From Rikenellaceae bacterium (GTDB taxonomy: Bacteria > Bacteroidota > Bacteroidia > Bacteroidales > Rikenellaceae), in the NCBI GenBank assembly GCA_017936385.1, contig JAGBFQ010000023.1, forward strand, positions 1 to 64,000: 64,000 nt of DNA, given 5' to 3'. Below, one piece after another: positions 39,217-47,739 of this stretch (its first letter is position 1; each line of letters begins with the position of its first letter). Under the pieces are notes generated by a model. That model made no database searches, was not told where the DNA came from, and saw only the letters and a program-made list of their open reading frames with translations. The position numbers and the translations under genes were made by a program.

Positions 39217-39254
39217 AAAAAAATGAGGACCCGACCAACTCTAATCGGGTCCTC
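39217..39254 (-). terminator. terminator after the His-rich protein gene
   Basis: GAGGACCCGA (39225-39234) pairs with TCGGGTCCTC (39245-39254), followed on the minus strand by seven T. It would separate the His-rich gene from the barrel gene, allowing partial read-through. Confidence 0.85.
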
Positions 39255-39357
39255 GACCAACAAATAATAATCTGACTGCGACCTCCCATCTCTAAAAACT
39301 GGGGATATAAAAAAAGAAACGGTGTCCTCAGTCAGGGCTTTACGACTCGACGCAACT

Positions 39358-39858
39358 CTATTTCATGCGGTATTGCGGGCGTCCGTGGTTTCCTCCACCT
39401 CCGTCAGGCTTGCCTGCAATGGGTTTACCCGAAGGTTTGGCATGCGGTGCAGGCTTGGCGTGCGGTGCAACATGTCCATGATGCGGACGTGGTGCCGGAG
39501 CCGCCGCGTGATGGTGATGTCCGTGACCGGGGTGCATTTTGCCATGCTCACGACGCATCGATTCGTATATCCTATAATTAACCTCGCCTATAATGCGGAG
39601 CAGGTCACATCTGTAATCCGAACAGTCAAAGAAGTAGTGTCCATTACGACTCATACGTCTTGCCTCGCGGAGGTTAAGTCGGTAGAGTTTGGCGTATTGT
39701 GCGGGGCTTAGCCTCAGTTCACGTGCCATACGTTCCGAGCGAAGTGCTGCTACTCTTTCGGGCGAAAGATTATCATATCGTCCATGTGCGTTAATATCAA
39801 CAACCGATGCGGAGAGCATTACCATCAATGCCAAAGCCGCCATTACAATCTTTTTCAT
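39358..39858 (-). CDS. exported His-rich protein
   Basis: A 166-residue exported protein. A signal peptide (about 1-24) is followed by a helical region (about 30-105: ERVAALRSERMARELRLSPAQYAKLYRLNLREARRMS), which resembles Bacteroidota DUF4890-like or Spy/CpxP-like periplasmic proteins. The C-terminal third is low complexity: HPGHGHHHHAAAP, then PHHGH and repeated PHAKP units. The histidines could bind metal ions, which is inference. It has its own promoter with a leader of about 165 nt and is followed by the barrel gene. Confidence 0.75.
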   Translation of the reverse strand: MKKIVMAALALMVMLSASVVDINAHGRYDNLSPERVAALRSERMARELRLSPAQYAKLYRLNLREARRMSRNGHYFFDCSDYRCDLLRIIGEVNYRIYESMRREHGKMHPGHGHHHHAAAPAPRPHHGHVAPHAKPAPHAKPSGKPIAGKPDGGGGNHGRPQYRMK

Positions 39859-39921
39859 AGTTTGTGTGTTTTGAAAGTTTATATACTCAAATAGTTTCTG
39901 TGATTGCGGGGTATGCGGGGA

Positions 39922-39990
39922 TTAGCGGCGCGTGTGCGTCCGTCGTAGCCCCGATTCCGTGCATCGTACTATTTGGCATATGCGTTTCAT
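39922..39990 (-). CDS. candidate 22-residue leader ORF
   Basis: Within the leader of the His-rich gene, ATG at 39990 to TAA at 39922 encodes MKRICQIVRCTESGLRRTHT plus two Arg. It starts about 33 nt after the predicted transcription start, behind an A/T-rich TTTTTTAACC, and ends 63 nt before the next ATG. The Arg/His-rich end and a GGGG/CCCC stem that spans the stop codon would suit a leader peptide, but coding is unproven. Confidence 0.35.
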   Translation of the reverse strand: MKRICQIVRCTESGLRRTHTRR

Positions 39991-40026
39991 GGTTAAAAAA
40001 TATTGTTTGGTTGTTTTCTTTGAGAG

Positions 40027-40055
40027 CAAAGGTAACAATAAAAAGTTCGATACAA
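40027..40055 (-). promoter_or_regulatory. promoter of the His-rich protein gene
   Basis: TTG (40055-40053), 18 bp and TACCTTTG (40034-40027) on the minus strand. The predicted leader is about 165 nt and contains the 22-codon ORF. Confidence 0.65.
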
Positions 40056-40146
40056 TCACCATTTCGGGTGAAACGGATTTTTTGGACGGTGAACCGACCA
40101 AAATGCACTTCCAAGTCACAATGCACAATCATTTTTCGCTCCTAAT

Positions 40147-40194
40147 AATTGTGAATCGTGAATTGTGAATTGTGAATTATGAATCGTGAATTAT
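40147..40194. repeat. GAATTGTG/GAATCGTG tandem repeat
   Basis: Six tandem copies of an 8-bp degenerate unit (GTGAATTG/GTGAATCG, then TGAATTA), the same family as the array at 9046-9124. It lies just beyond the end of the response-regulator gene. Confidence 0.75.
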
Positions 40195-40199
40195 CTATA

Positions 40200-40949
40200 T
40201 CATCCTTCAGCCAGCCAGCGTTTGAACTCGCCGCTGCGCTCCTTGCTGACTACTATTCGCTCGGGAGCTTCGGGTGCGACGTTGACCGCCACGCGACTGC
40301 CAAACCACACCGAGATATCACTCACAGCGCGACGTGATACAATGAACTGACGATTGGCTCGAAAGAACTCCTCCGAGGGGAGTACGGCCGAGAGTTTATC
40401 CAACGTGCGATTAATAATATAGGTATGTCCATCCGATGTGTAGGCCCAAACCTTCTCGTCCGAGGTATAGAAGTAAGCAACCTGTTCTACTTTGAGCGGA
40501 ATGATGCGGTCCTTGACCTGTACCAAAAATGAGCGTGGACGCTCACTGTCAACCACTTTGTCTATTTTCTGACGCATCTCCTTACGCTCCGTGGGGGTCA
40601 AACGGCGCAACTTGGCCATGGCACGCTCAACATCGCTTTGAGCTATGGGTTTCAGCAGATAGTCTATACTATTAACGCTGAATGCCTTGAGTGCGTATTG
40701 GTCATAAGCCGTGGTGAATATTATTGGACAATCAATACTTACAATGTCGAATATGCGGAACGAATCGCCATCGGCCAAGTGGATGTCCAGAAACAGGACA
40801 TCGGGTGAAGGGTTCGAACGCAACCACTCCACGCTCTCGGCTATACTTTCGAGCGTGGCACATATTTCGATACTCGGCTCGACTTGTTGCAGAACGGCTT
40901 GCAAATTGCGGGCTGCGGCGGTTTCGTCCTCAATTATTACGGCTCTCAT
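40200..40949 (-). CDS. LytTR-type response regulator
   Basis: A 249-residue DNA-binding regulator. The receiver domain (1-115) has the acidic pair Glu7/Asp8, the phosphoacceptor Asp55 in VLFLDIHLADG, and Lys100 in DYLLKP. The C-terminal LytTR domain (about 140-245) includes FLVQVKDRIIPLKVEQVAYF and FFRANRQFIVSRRAVSDI. It lies 1 bp after the histidine kinase gene, so the two form one two-component system. Targets are unknown; the adjacent barrel and His-rich genes are candidates. Confidence 0.95.
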   Translation of the reverse strand: MRAVIIEDETAAARNLQAVLQQVEPSIEICATLESIAESVEWLRSNPSPDVLFLDIHLADGDSFRIFDIVSIDCPIIFTTAYDQYALKAFSVNSIDYLLKPIAQSDVERAMAKLRRLTPTERKEMRQKIDKVVDSERPRSFLVQVKDRIIPLKVEQVAYFYTSDEKVWAYTSDGHTYIINRTLDKLSAVLPSEEFFRANRQFIVSRRAVSDISVWFGSRVAVNVAPEAPERIVVSKERSGEFKRWLAEG

Positions 40950-40950
40950 A

Positions 40951-42246
40951 TTACTTGCGAATTAGAGGTAATGTGACACTAAACACCTTGCCATCATTAA
41001 GAATTCCAACCTGCGCACCGACCAGCATACTCCAACGGTCGGTAAGATTCGCAAGACCTATGCCTGTACTCTCCTCTTCGGTGAGTTTAGGAACTATGGG
41101 GTTGCTAACCACAAGGCTCTCGCCCTCGGTGCGGATGGTGATTGTGAGCGGACGCGCCGAAGTTATGCTATTGTGTTTGACGGCATTTTCGACCAAAGGT
41201 TGAAGCGACAGTGCTGGCAACATCCAATCCCTCATGCGCTCGTCAATACGTACGTCGAAGAAGAGTTTGTCGGCATAGCGCACCTCCAACAAGTGGCGAT
41301 AGGCATCCAAAAATTTCATCTCCTCGTCGAGCGACACCACATTGCGTCCGTCGGGGCGGATTATGTAACGGAAGGTATACGAAAGTTGGTCAATGTATTT
41401 CAGCGCGGCGTCGGTGTTACCTTCGCGCACCAACATCGACAGCGAGTTAAGCGAATTGAACAAGAAGTGGGGGTTGATTTGGCCCACCAGCACCTCGTAG
41501 CGCGCGGCCAAGGCCTCACCTTTGAGTCGTTCCATTTCGACGCTTGTTTCGCTCTGTTGCAGCAGCAGTTTCCACGTCAAGCCATACAACGCACACACCA
41601 CCAGCATGAACGAACACTGCATCATTACCATCGAGTTAAACACTCTATAGGTCATTATATTAAGGCGTATTTCACCCGCATGCCAATCATATATCGGAGC
41701 CATCATATAAGCCACCACAGCTACAACAACACCCACTCCCAAGCGATAGAAATAGGCTGCTCGTCGTTCTCGACTAAGCACGTTATGCGTAAAAATCAAA
41801 CAAATAGCAAATGCCACCAACAGATAGAAACCAACCTGCATGGCCGCCAACAGCGTATCGTTCGGGCGTTTGAATAACGTCGAATAATCAAACTCCTGGC
41901 CATCAATGGTTTCGATTCGCTCCAGGGTAGGATGCGCACCCGGGCGATGTGACGGCTCGGCCACACCCGTGATGACCATTCCCTCACGCAGGCCAAAACG
42001 ACGTGCGCGGTTGCTGGAGATGTAAATTGAGTCGTGTGCCACGGTCGAATCAGCAGCCACAAGGTAGCCATAACCATCGACAGCAAGATGCACCACACCT
42101 GCCACGGCAATTTCGGGCCGTGGTTTCTCGTCGCGGGCCGAGTCATTGTCATTGATTACCCAAATGGAGAGCAGATATGAGAAGTTTACAATCAAACTGA
42201 CAGCCGTAGCCACAATCAAGCTCAGCAGTATGTGATTCTTTTTCAT
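40951..42246 (-). CDS. LytS-type sensor histidine kinase
   Basis: A 431-residue membrane histidine kinase of the LytS/YehU (His_kinase) family. The N-terminal helix (about 5-28) is followed by a periplasmic region of about 90 residues, then three further membrane helices (about 130-225). The phosphoacceptor His260 lies in QINPHFLFNSLNSLSMLV, and the ATPase domain shows SLQPLVENAVKHN and GIGLANLTDRW. It has its own consensus promoter and is co-transcribed with the LytTR regulator. Confidence 0.95.
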   Translation of the reverse strand: MKKNHILLSLIVATAVSLIVNFSYLLSIWVINDNDSARDEKPRPEIAVAGVVHLAVDGYGYLVAADSTVAHDSIYISSNRARRFGLREGMVITGVAEPSHRPGAHPTLERIETIDGQEFDYSTLFKRPNDTLLAAMQVGFYLLVAFAICLIFTHNVLSRERRAAYFYRLGVGVVVAVVAYMMAPIYDWHAGEIRLNIMTYRVFNSMVMMQCSFMLVVCALYGLTWKLLLQQSETSVEMERLKGEALAARYEVLVGQINPHFLFNSLNSLSMLVREGNTDAALKYIDQLSYTFRYIIRPDGRNVVSLDEEMKFLDAYRHLLEVRYADKLFFDVRIDERMRDWMLPALSLQPLVENAVKHNSITSARPLTITIRTEGESLVVSNPIVPKLTEEESTGIGLANLTDRWSMLVGAQVGILNDGKVFSVTLPLIRK

Positions 42247-42276
42247 AAGCAGAAAGACTTTACTCCCCAGTTAGTG

Positions 42277-42306
42277 CAAAGATACGTTATTTTTAAGTAA
42301 AACCAA
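42277..42306 (-). promoter_or_regulatory. promoter of the two-component operon
   Basis: TTG (42306-42304), 19 bp and TATCTTTG (42284-42277) match the consensus; the leader would be about 27 nt. Confidence 0.75.
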
Positions 42307-42319
42307 CGCCCTACCCCAC

Positions 42320-42358
42320 AAAAAAAAAGAGTGTTTCACTTTCAAAAGCGAAACACTC
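42320..42358 (-). terminator. terminator after mutB
   Basis: GAGTGTTTC-a-CTTT / AG-c-GAAACACTC hairpin (42329-42358) followed on the minus strand by nine T (42328-42320), 30 bp after the mutB stop. Confidence 0.9.
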
Positions 42359-42387
42359 CTCTTCGTAAGTCCTTATGTCGGACACGC

Positions 42388-44523
42388 CTATTGATTCAGA
42401 ATCTCCAGAATCTTGATGGCAGCATCCGCAATCGGAGTACCGGGGCCAAAGATGGCAGCAGCGCCGTCCTTGTAGAGTTGCTCGTAGTCTTGTGCGGGGA
42501 TTACACCGCCAACCACTACTACGATATCCTCGCGGCCGAGTTTTGCCAACTCTGCAATGATTTGGGGAACCAAAGTCAAGTGACCCGCAGCCAACGACGA
42601 TACACCTACTACGTGAACGTCATTCTCAACGGCTTGTTTGGCAGCCTCGGCGGGAGTTTGGAACAACGGACCCATATCCACATCGAAACCGATGTCGGCA
42701 TAACCCGTAGCCACAACTTTTGCTCCACGGTCGTGACCGTCTTGACCCAATTTGGCAATCATAATACGCGGCTGACGGCCCTCGCGTTTTGCGAAGTCCT
42801 CGGCCATTTGTTTGGCTTGTTCGAATTTTTTGTCTGCTTTCACTTCCGACGAATATACTCCTGAAATTGAACGAATAACAGCTTCGTAACGACCTACGAC
42901 AACCTCGCAAGCGTCCGAAATCTCACCCAGCGATGCGCGAACCTTGGCAGCCTCGACAGCCAGCTCCAACAAGTTGCCTTGTTTTGTGCGTACGCACTCG
43001 GTGATTGCCTCCAGAGCAGCCTTAACAGCAGCCTCATCACGACCTGCACGCAGCTCTTTGAGGCGTTTGATTTGAGCCTCACGAACAGCGGTGTTATCCA
43101 CAGCAAGAATATCGATGGGGTCCTCTTTCTCCAAACGGTACTCGTTCAGACCGATAATCTTCTCGTTACCCGAGTCGATACGAGCCTGTTTGCGAGCCGA
43201 AGCCTCCTCGATACGCATCTTGGGAATACCCGTCTCGATAGCCTTAGCCATACCGCCGAGTTTCTCAATCTCTTCGATGTGTTCCCAAGCCTTGTGAGCG
43301 ATTTCGTTGGTCAGGCTCTCAACATAGTACGAACCTGCCCACGGGTCAACCTCGCGGCATACGTTGGTCTCCTCTTGGATGTAGATTTGGGTGTTACGCG
43401 CAATACGAGCCGAGAAGTCGGTCGGCAATGCGATAGCCTCGTCCAGAGCGTTGGTGTGCAACGATTGGGTGTGACCCAGAGCGGCGCCCATAGCCTCGAT
43501 TGCGGTACGTCCAACGTTGTTGAAGGGGTCTTGCTCGGTGAGCGACCAACCCGAAGTTTGGCTGTGAGTACGCAGTGCCAGCGATTTGGGGTTCTTGGGG
43601 TCGAATTGTTTAACAATCTTTGCCCACAGCATACGAGCTGCACGCATCTTGGCAATCTCCATAAAGTGGTTCATACCAATAGCCCAGAAGAACGACAGAC
43701 GCGGAGCGAATGCATCAATGCTCATACCGGCGTTGATACCTGCGCGCAGGTACTCCAAACCGTCGGCCAGCGTGTAAGCCAACTCCAAGTCGGCGGTAGC
43801 ACCTGCCTCCTGCATGTGATAACCCGAAATCGAAATCGAGTTGAACTTGGGCATATTCTTCGAGGTGTACTCAAAGATGTCGGCGATAATTCGCATCGAG
43901 AACTCGGGCGGGTAGATATAGGTGTTACGCACCATGAACTCCTTGAGGATGTCGTTTTGGATGGTACCGCTCAATTGGTCGAGTGTGCAACCTTGCTCCA
44001 GACCGGTAACGATATAGAACGCCAAAATAGGAAGTACAGCACCGTTCATAGTCATCGAAACCGACATCTTGTCCAAAGGAATACCGTCAAACAGCACCTT
44101 CATATCCTCAACCGAGCAAATCGACACACCAGCCTTACCTACGTCACCTACCACACGTTCGTGGTCGGCATCGTAGCCACGGTGAGTAGCCAAGTCGAAG
44201 GCCACCGAAAGACCTTTCTGACCCGAAGCCAGGTTACGACGATAGAATGCGTTAGACTCCTCGGCGGTCGAGAAACCTGCATATTGGCGGATAGTCCAGG
44301 GACGCATCACATACATTGTCGAGTAGGGACCGCGCAAGAAGGGAGCGATACCTGCTGCATAGTTCAGGTGTTCCATTCCTTCGAGGTCATCGGCCGAATA
44401 AGCACCCTTTACCGGTATCCTCTCGGCAGTCATCCAAACGTTCTCTTCGCCGGATGCTTTCGAAGCGCAGCAGCTCTTTTGTTTGCCGGCCTCGTATGAA
44501 ATTTCAGAAAATTTTGCTCTCAT
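42388..44523 (-). CDS. mutB: methylmalonyl-CoA mutase, large subunit
   Basis: Catalytic, adenosylcobalamin-binding subunit interconverting succinyl-CoA and (R)-methylmalonyl-CoA, the basis of propionate formation in gut Bacteroidales (711 residues; an ATG two codons earlier at 44529 is possible). The substrate-binding barrel begins with YMVM-like [25 protein letters not shown]; the C-terminal cobalamin domain has the DxHxxG motif GQDGHDRG with the lower axial His at about 597, then GxS and GG signatures ([19 protein letters not shown]). It lies 14 bp after mutA. Confidence 0.97.
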   Translation of the reverse strand: MRAKFSEISYEAGKQKSCCASKASGEENVWMTAERIPVKGAYSADDLEGMEHLNYAAGIAPFLRGPYSTMYVMRPWTIRQYAGFSTAEESNAFYRRNLASGQKGLSVAFDLATHRGYDADHERVVGDVGKAGVSICSVEDMKVLFDGIPLDKMSVSMTMNGAVLPILAFYIVTGLEQGCTLDQLSGTIQNDILKEFMVRNTYIYPPEFSMRIIADIFEYTSKNMPKFNSISISGYHMQEAGATADLELAYTLADGLEYLRAGINAGMSIDAFAPRLSFFWAIGMNHFMEIAKMRAARMLWAKIVKQFDPKNPKSLALRTHSQTSGWSLTEQDPFNNVGRTAIEAMGAALGHTQSLHTNALDEAIALPTDFSARIARNTQIYIQEETNVCREVDPWAGSYYVESLTNEIAHKAWEHIEEIEKLGGMAKAIETGIPKMRIEEASARKQARIDSGNEKIIGLNEYRLEKEDPIDILAVDNTAVREAQIKRLKELRAGRDEAAVKAALEAITECVRTKQGNLLELAVEAAKVRASLGEISDACEVVVGRYEAVIRSISGVYSSEVKADKKFEQAKQMAEDFAKREGRQPRIMIAKLGQDGHDRGAKVVATGYADIGFDVDMGPLFQTPAEAAKQAVENDVHVVGVSSLAAGHLTLVPQIIAELAKLGREDIVVVVGGVIPAQDYEQLYKDGAAAIFGPGTPIADAAIKILEILNQ

Positions 44524-44537
44524 AGTCATACCTTATA

Positions 44538-46385
44538 TTAGATACCGAGTTGTTTCAAATACGATTTAAGTGTTTCGAGTACATTGCTCTTAACCGAGAT
44601 GAAGTTGGTGATACCTTGAGCCTCCAATTCGGCTTGGCAAGCGGGAGCACCGGCCACAACAACGATAGCCTTGCCATCAATCATCTTGTTGATTTCGGGA
44701 GCCACGGTTGCGTAGTCGTCATCCGAAGCACAGATTACAACGATATCGGCTTTCGAGTCCAGTGCGGCCTTAACGCCCTCTTCAACGCTGTGGAAGAAGG
44801 TGTTGTCCTGAACGCGGATACCTGCGCAAGCAAAGAAGTTGCACGAGAATTGAGCGCGGGCACGAGCCATCGACAGCTGTCCGCAAGTCAGCATAAAGGC
44901 TTTGGGCTCTTTGCCGCTACGGTCAACACCCAGACGCATAGCCTCGAAGGCCATAGCACCACGGTAGGGTTTGAGCACCTTCTTGTCCGAAACCTCGCGG
45001 GTTACGCACTCCTCCGAGATGGCGGCATCGGCAACCTCCGTGAAGTTGGGGTATTTGTTGGCACCCAGCAGCACTTGGCGACGGGTCATGATAGCTTTAT
45101 CCTTGGCGGCAGCACTTGCATCAACGGCATCGGTAATGAAACCTGCCTTGAACGCCTCAACGTAGCCACCCTTCTCCTCAACTTCGGTAAAGAGTTTCCA
45201 CGCTTGCTCAGCGATGCTTTGGGTCAGATTCTCGATGTAGTACGAACCTCCTGCGGGGTCGCTCACTTGGTCGAAGTGCGACTCATGTTTCAACAACAGT
45301 TGTACGTTGCGTGCGATACGGCGGCTGAAGTCGGTCGGTTCTTGGAACGATGCGTTGAACGGAGTAGTCTCGAGCGAGTGAACACCTGCAATAGCTGCAC
45401 TCATCGACTCGGTAGTGCCACGCAACATATTCACATAGGGGTCATAGACGGTTTGGTTCCACTTCGAGGTCACGGCGTGGGTAAACATCTTGGCACTGCA
45501 CTCGCGCTCGGGGTTGTAAGCCTTCACAATGTTAGCCCACAGCAGACGGCCTGCGCGGAATTTGGCAATCTCCATAAAGTAGTTGGAGCTTACGGCCAGC
45601 GAGAAGCGGATGGTACGGGCAGCCTGGTCAACAGTCAGACCGGCTTGCATCAGGCGCACCAGATACTCGTGACCTGCGGCCAGCGAGAACGCCAACTCTT
45701 GAACGATGGTCGAACCACTGTTGTGGAACTCCGAGCCATTGACGGTTACGGTGCGAACGTGTTTGTAACCCTCGGTCATCTTAACCAACTCGGCGCAATA
45801 CTCAAAGCACTCGGTGCCGTCCTCGCAGCACCATTCGCCCTTCTTCGAAAGGTCTTTGATGATGGGGTCGATTGCAAAGTTCAGGCGAACAGCCGCAGGC
45901 TCTACGCCACTTGCTTTAACCAGAGCAATTACTGCCTCAGCAATTTCACACGCCTCCGAGCCACAGATAGTAACCTCGGTCGCAGCGAAGTCGATACCCG
46001 CCAACATGGTTGCCACGTCGGCCTCGGTCTTGGGCGAGCACACGCAGAAACCAATGGAGTTAACGCCCGAAGCGAGCAGTTTGAGAGCCGTAGCATTAGC
46101 CTCAGCGGGGCATTTAACGGCCACTGTTTGATGAATGCGCCAGTTGTTGTTTTTGCACACACCGCGCACATAGGGGAATTGACCGCTTGCGGTTCCCAGG
46201 AATTTGATGCCTTCGAGGTTTTCGGCGCGGTAGTAGGGACGAACGTTGAAACCTTCGTCGGTACGCCACACAAGTTTACGCTCATAATCGGCACCCTTGA
46301 GGTCGGCCGTAATGACGCTCTCCCATTGTTCGGTTGTCACCGCGGGAAATTCGCCAAACAGCTTTTGATTAGTGTTATTAGCCAT
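44538..46385 (-). CDS. mutA: methylmalonyl-CoA mutase, small subunit
   Basis: Non-catalytic subunit of the heterodimeric mutase (615 residues). It is a degenerate copy of the large subunit: the barrel region is recognisable (YYRAENLEGIKFLGTASGQFPYVRG, ARNVQLLLKHESHFDQVSDPAGGSYYIE) but the C-terminal domain lacks a DxHxxG cobalamin motif. First gene of the mutA-mutB operon. The epimerase and meaB chaperone genes are not in the window. Confidence 0.96.
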   Translation of the reverse strand: MANNTNQKLFGEFPAVTTEQWESVITADLKGADYERKLVWRTDEGFNVRPYYRAENLEGIKFLGTASGQFPYVRGVCKNNNWRIHQTVAVKCPAEANATALKLLASGVNSIGFCVCSPKTEADVATMLAGIDFAATEVTICGSEACEIAEAVIALVKASGVEPAAVRLNFAIDPIIKDLSKKGEWCCEDGTECFEYCAELVKMTEGYKHVRTVTVNGSEFHNSGSTIVQELAFSLAAGHEYLVRLMQAGLTVDQAARTIRFSLAVSSNYFMEIAKFRAGRLLWANIVKAYNPERECSAKMFTHAVTSKWNQTVYDPYVNMLRGTTESMSAAIAGVHSLETTPFNASFQEPTDFSRRIARNVQLLLKHESHFDQVSDPAGGSYYIENLTQSIAEQAWKLFTEVEEKGGYVEAFKAGFITDAVDASAAAKDKAIMTRRQVLLGANKYPNFTEVADAAISEECVTREVSDKKVLKPYRGAMAFEAMRLGVDRSGKEPKAFMLTCGQLSMARARAQFSCNFFACAGIRVQDNTFFHSVEEGVKAALDSKADIVVICASDDDYATVAPEINKMIDGKAIVVVAGAPACQAELEAQGITNFISVKSNVLETLKSYLKQLGI

Positions 46386-46427
46386 AACTTAGTTTATAAT
46401 TAGGATAGTTATATTCACAAACTCCCA

Positions 46428-46458
46428 CAAAGTTAAATATTTTTTGTGAAACCACTAA
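46428..46458 (-). promoter_or_regulatory. promoter of mutA-mutB
   Basis: TAACTTTG (46435-46428) on the minus strand, with TTAG at the -33 distance (46458-46455, 19-bp spacer), a weak match. The leader would be about 38 nt; no cobalamin riboswitch is seen. Confidence 0.55.
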
Positions 46459-46509
46459 CATTTTTCTCAAAAAATTCACAATAAACCATCAAGACAGTTC
46501 TTAAACGAA

Positions 46510-46561
46510 TTAAACTCCTCAACCTCTCTCAAAATGAATTTACGAAGGTTAAGGAGTTTAA
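46510..46561. terminator. hairpin between mutA and the next gene
   Basis: Sixteen bases (46510-46525) pair with 46546-46561 with one mismatch (TTAAACTCCTCAACCT against AGGTTAAGGAGTTTAA). It lies 48 bp beyond the end of the two-helix membrane-protein gene and is probably its terminator. It is AT-rich with no long T-run. Confidence 0.5.
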
Positions 46562-46608
46562 CGAATTTAGGATGGATTAGCAACAACCGCAATCATCCAC
46601 CCAAGACC

Positions 46609-47094
46609 CTACTTGTCAAGCACTACGACATCGCTCGACGGGCGATATTCGTGCGGAACATAGGTCATAATTTGGCAGACACGCACACCACTTTTGGGTG
46701 CTTCATAACACACCAGCATCACGTTCGAGCTCTCGACACTCTGAACACCCCACGCCTCGGGGTGACGGCGGGCCGCAAGAGCCTCACGCAGGCTCTCGAG
46801 TTTGGCATTGGGATAGTAACTTTCGGTACGACGCATGTGTTCGCCCGAGGGTGTGTAGTAGGGGGCGTAATTGGTTCCCGTGGTACGCATAAGAATCATT
46901 GCACCACCCGAGAGGGCAATGATTACGCCACACAGCATAAGGCCAAAACTGAGGTCTTCGTGCGTAGCTACAAAACCTCCCACAAAGGCGGCAAGTCCCA
47001 CGACGAACAGCGCCGTTGGAATGACCACCGATTTGCGACGACGCACAATAGCGCCATCCAACATATTGTAGATTTCGTCATCTATATTTTTCAT
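46609..47094 (-). CDS. two-helix membrane protein, unknown
   Basis: A 161-residue protein of unknown function. ATG at 47094 (MKNIDDEIYNMLDG) is preferred over the longer frame to 47139 because what precedes it is leader-like sequence. Two transmembrane helices (about 24-44 and 50-70) are followed by a soluble domain of about 85 residues, probably cytosolic, ending SSDVVVLDK. No family recognised. Transcribed in the same direction as the following small exported protein gene but 180 bp away. Confidence 0.65.
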   Translation of the reverse strand: MKNIDDEIYNMLDGAIVRRRKSVVIPTALFVVGLAAFVGGFVATHEDLSFGLMLCGVIIALSGGAMILMRTTGTNYAPYYTPSGEHMRRTESYYPNAKLESLREALAARRHPEAWGVQSVESSNVMLVCYEAPKSGVRVCQIMTYVPHEYRPSSDVVVLDK

Positions 47095-47274
47095 TGATAG
47101 CAATATATGTAAATAAGTTAAGTGCAACATATCACACAAACGACATGAGTCGTTGCGGTATGTCGAAAAAAATCATGAAACGGCACTCACCCTACGAAAA
47201 AAGTGTGCTGTGCGTAGTCGGAGTGCCTATTCAAAAATAATGTAACAGTCGGAATGTAATAAGTAGAGTGCGGC

Positions 47275-47652
47275 CTACAATCGCAGATTGTGCAACACGA
47301 TGTTACGGTCGATACAACGTCGGCTCTCAATACGTCGGCAAACAGACTTGAACGCCGTGCACGACACTCTTCGGCTATCAGCGACCGTTGATGCGTGCAG
47401 TGCCGACCCAAAATCGAACGTAACCGAGGGTCGTCCGTTCCACGTCGACGCCATGGTGCGTGGTACGCGGAACAACGAGTTTGCCTTGCGCGCTGCTTGG
47501 ATTTCCGCATCGTCACTATACGCCTGCACCATTTCGATGGAGGCGGGAGTGTCGAGAGCGGAAGACACTACTCGGGCGTCGTGGTTGCGTACAATCGACA
47601 AAAACGCAAACACAGCACAAGCGAGCATTGTTATGTAGCGCGTACAAAGCAT
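47275..47652 (-). CDS. small exported protein, unknown
   Basis: A 125-residue predicted exported protein (MLCTRYITMLACAVFAFLSI as signal or membrane anchor), with no family recognised. It contains three later cysteines and many arginines in the C-terminal half. A TACTTTTG element 23 bp upstream with TTTC 20 bp further supports expression. Codon use resembles the neighbouring genes, but coding remains less certain than for other genes here. Confidence 0.5.
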   Translation of the reverse strand: MLCTRYITMLACAVFAFLSIVRNHDARVVSSALDTPASIEMVQAYSDDAEIQAARKANSLFRVPRTMASTWNGRPSVTFDFGSALHASTVADSRRVSCTAFKSVCRRIESRRCIDRNIVLHNLRL

Positions 47653-47674
47653 AGTGTGTCTAAACAATAACGCA

Positions 47675-47706
47675 CAAAAGTACAAATTTTCGTGCGAACT
47701 GCGAAA
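47675..47706 (-). promoter_or_regulatory. promoter of the small exported protein
   Basis: TTTC (47706-47703), 20 bp and TACTTTTG (47682-47675) on the minus strand, one base off at -33. Its upstream half overlaps the divergent promoter region of the UbiD-family gene. Confidence 0.5.
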
Positions 47707-47724
47707 CTTTTTCCGCCTTTTTTA

Positions 47725-47732
47725 TACTTTTG
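47725..47732 (+). promoter_or_regulatory. -7 element close to the UbiD-family start
   Basis: TACTTTTG ends 7 bp before the ATG at 47740. With transcription starting about 4 bp after it, the leader would be only a few bases. No good -33 box is seen. Confidence 0.45.
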
Positions 47733-47739
47733 TGCTACT

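Noticed and set aside
44550..46403. 617-codon plus-strand frame opposite mutA, and 42979-44499 opposite mutB
   Set aside because: Shadows of highly biased mutase codons; no recognisable protein and no promoter.
46386..46440. Cobalamin riboswitch before mutA
   Set aside because: The leader is only about 38 nt, too short, and no B12-box-like sequence is seen.
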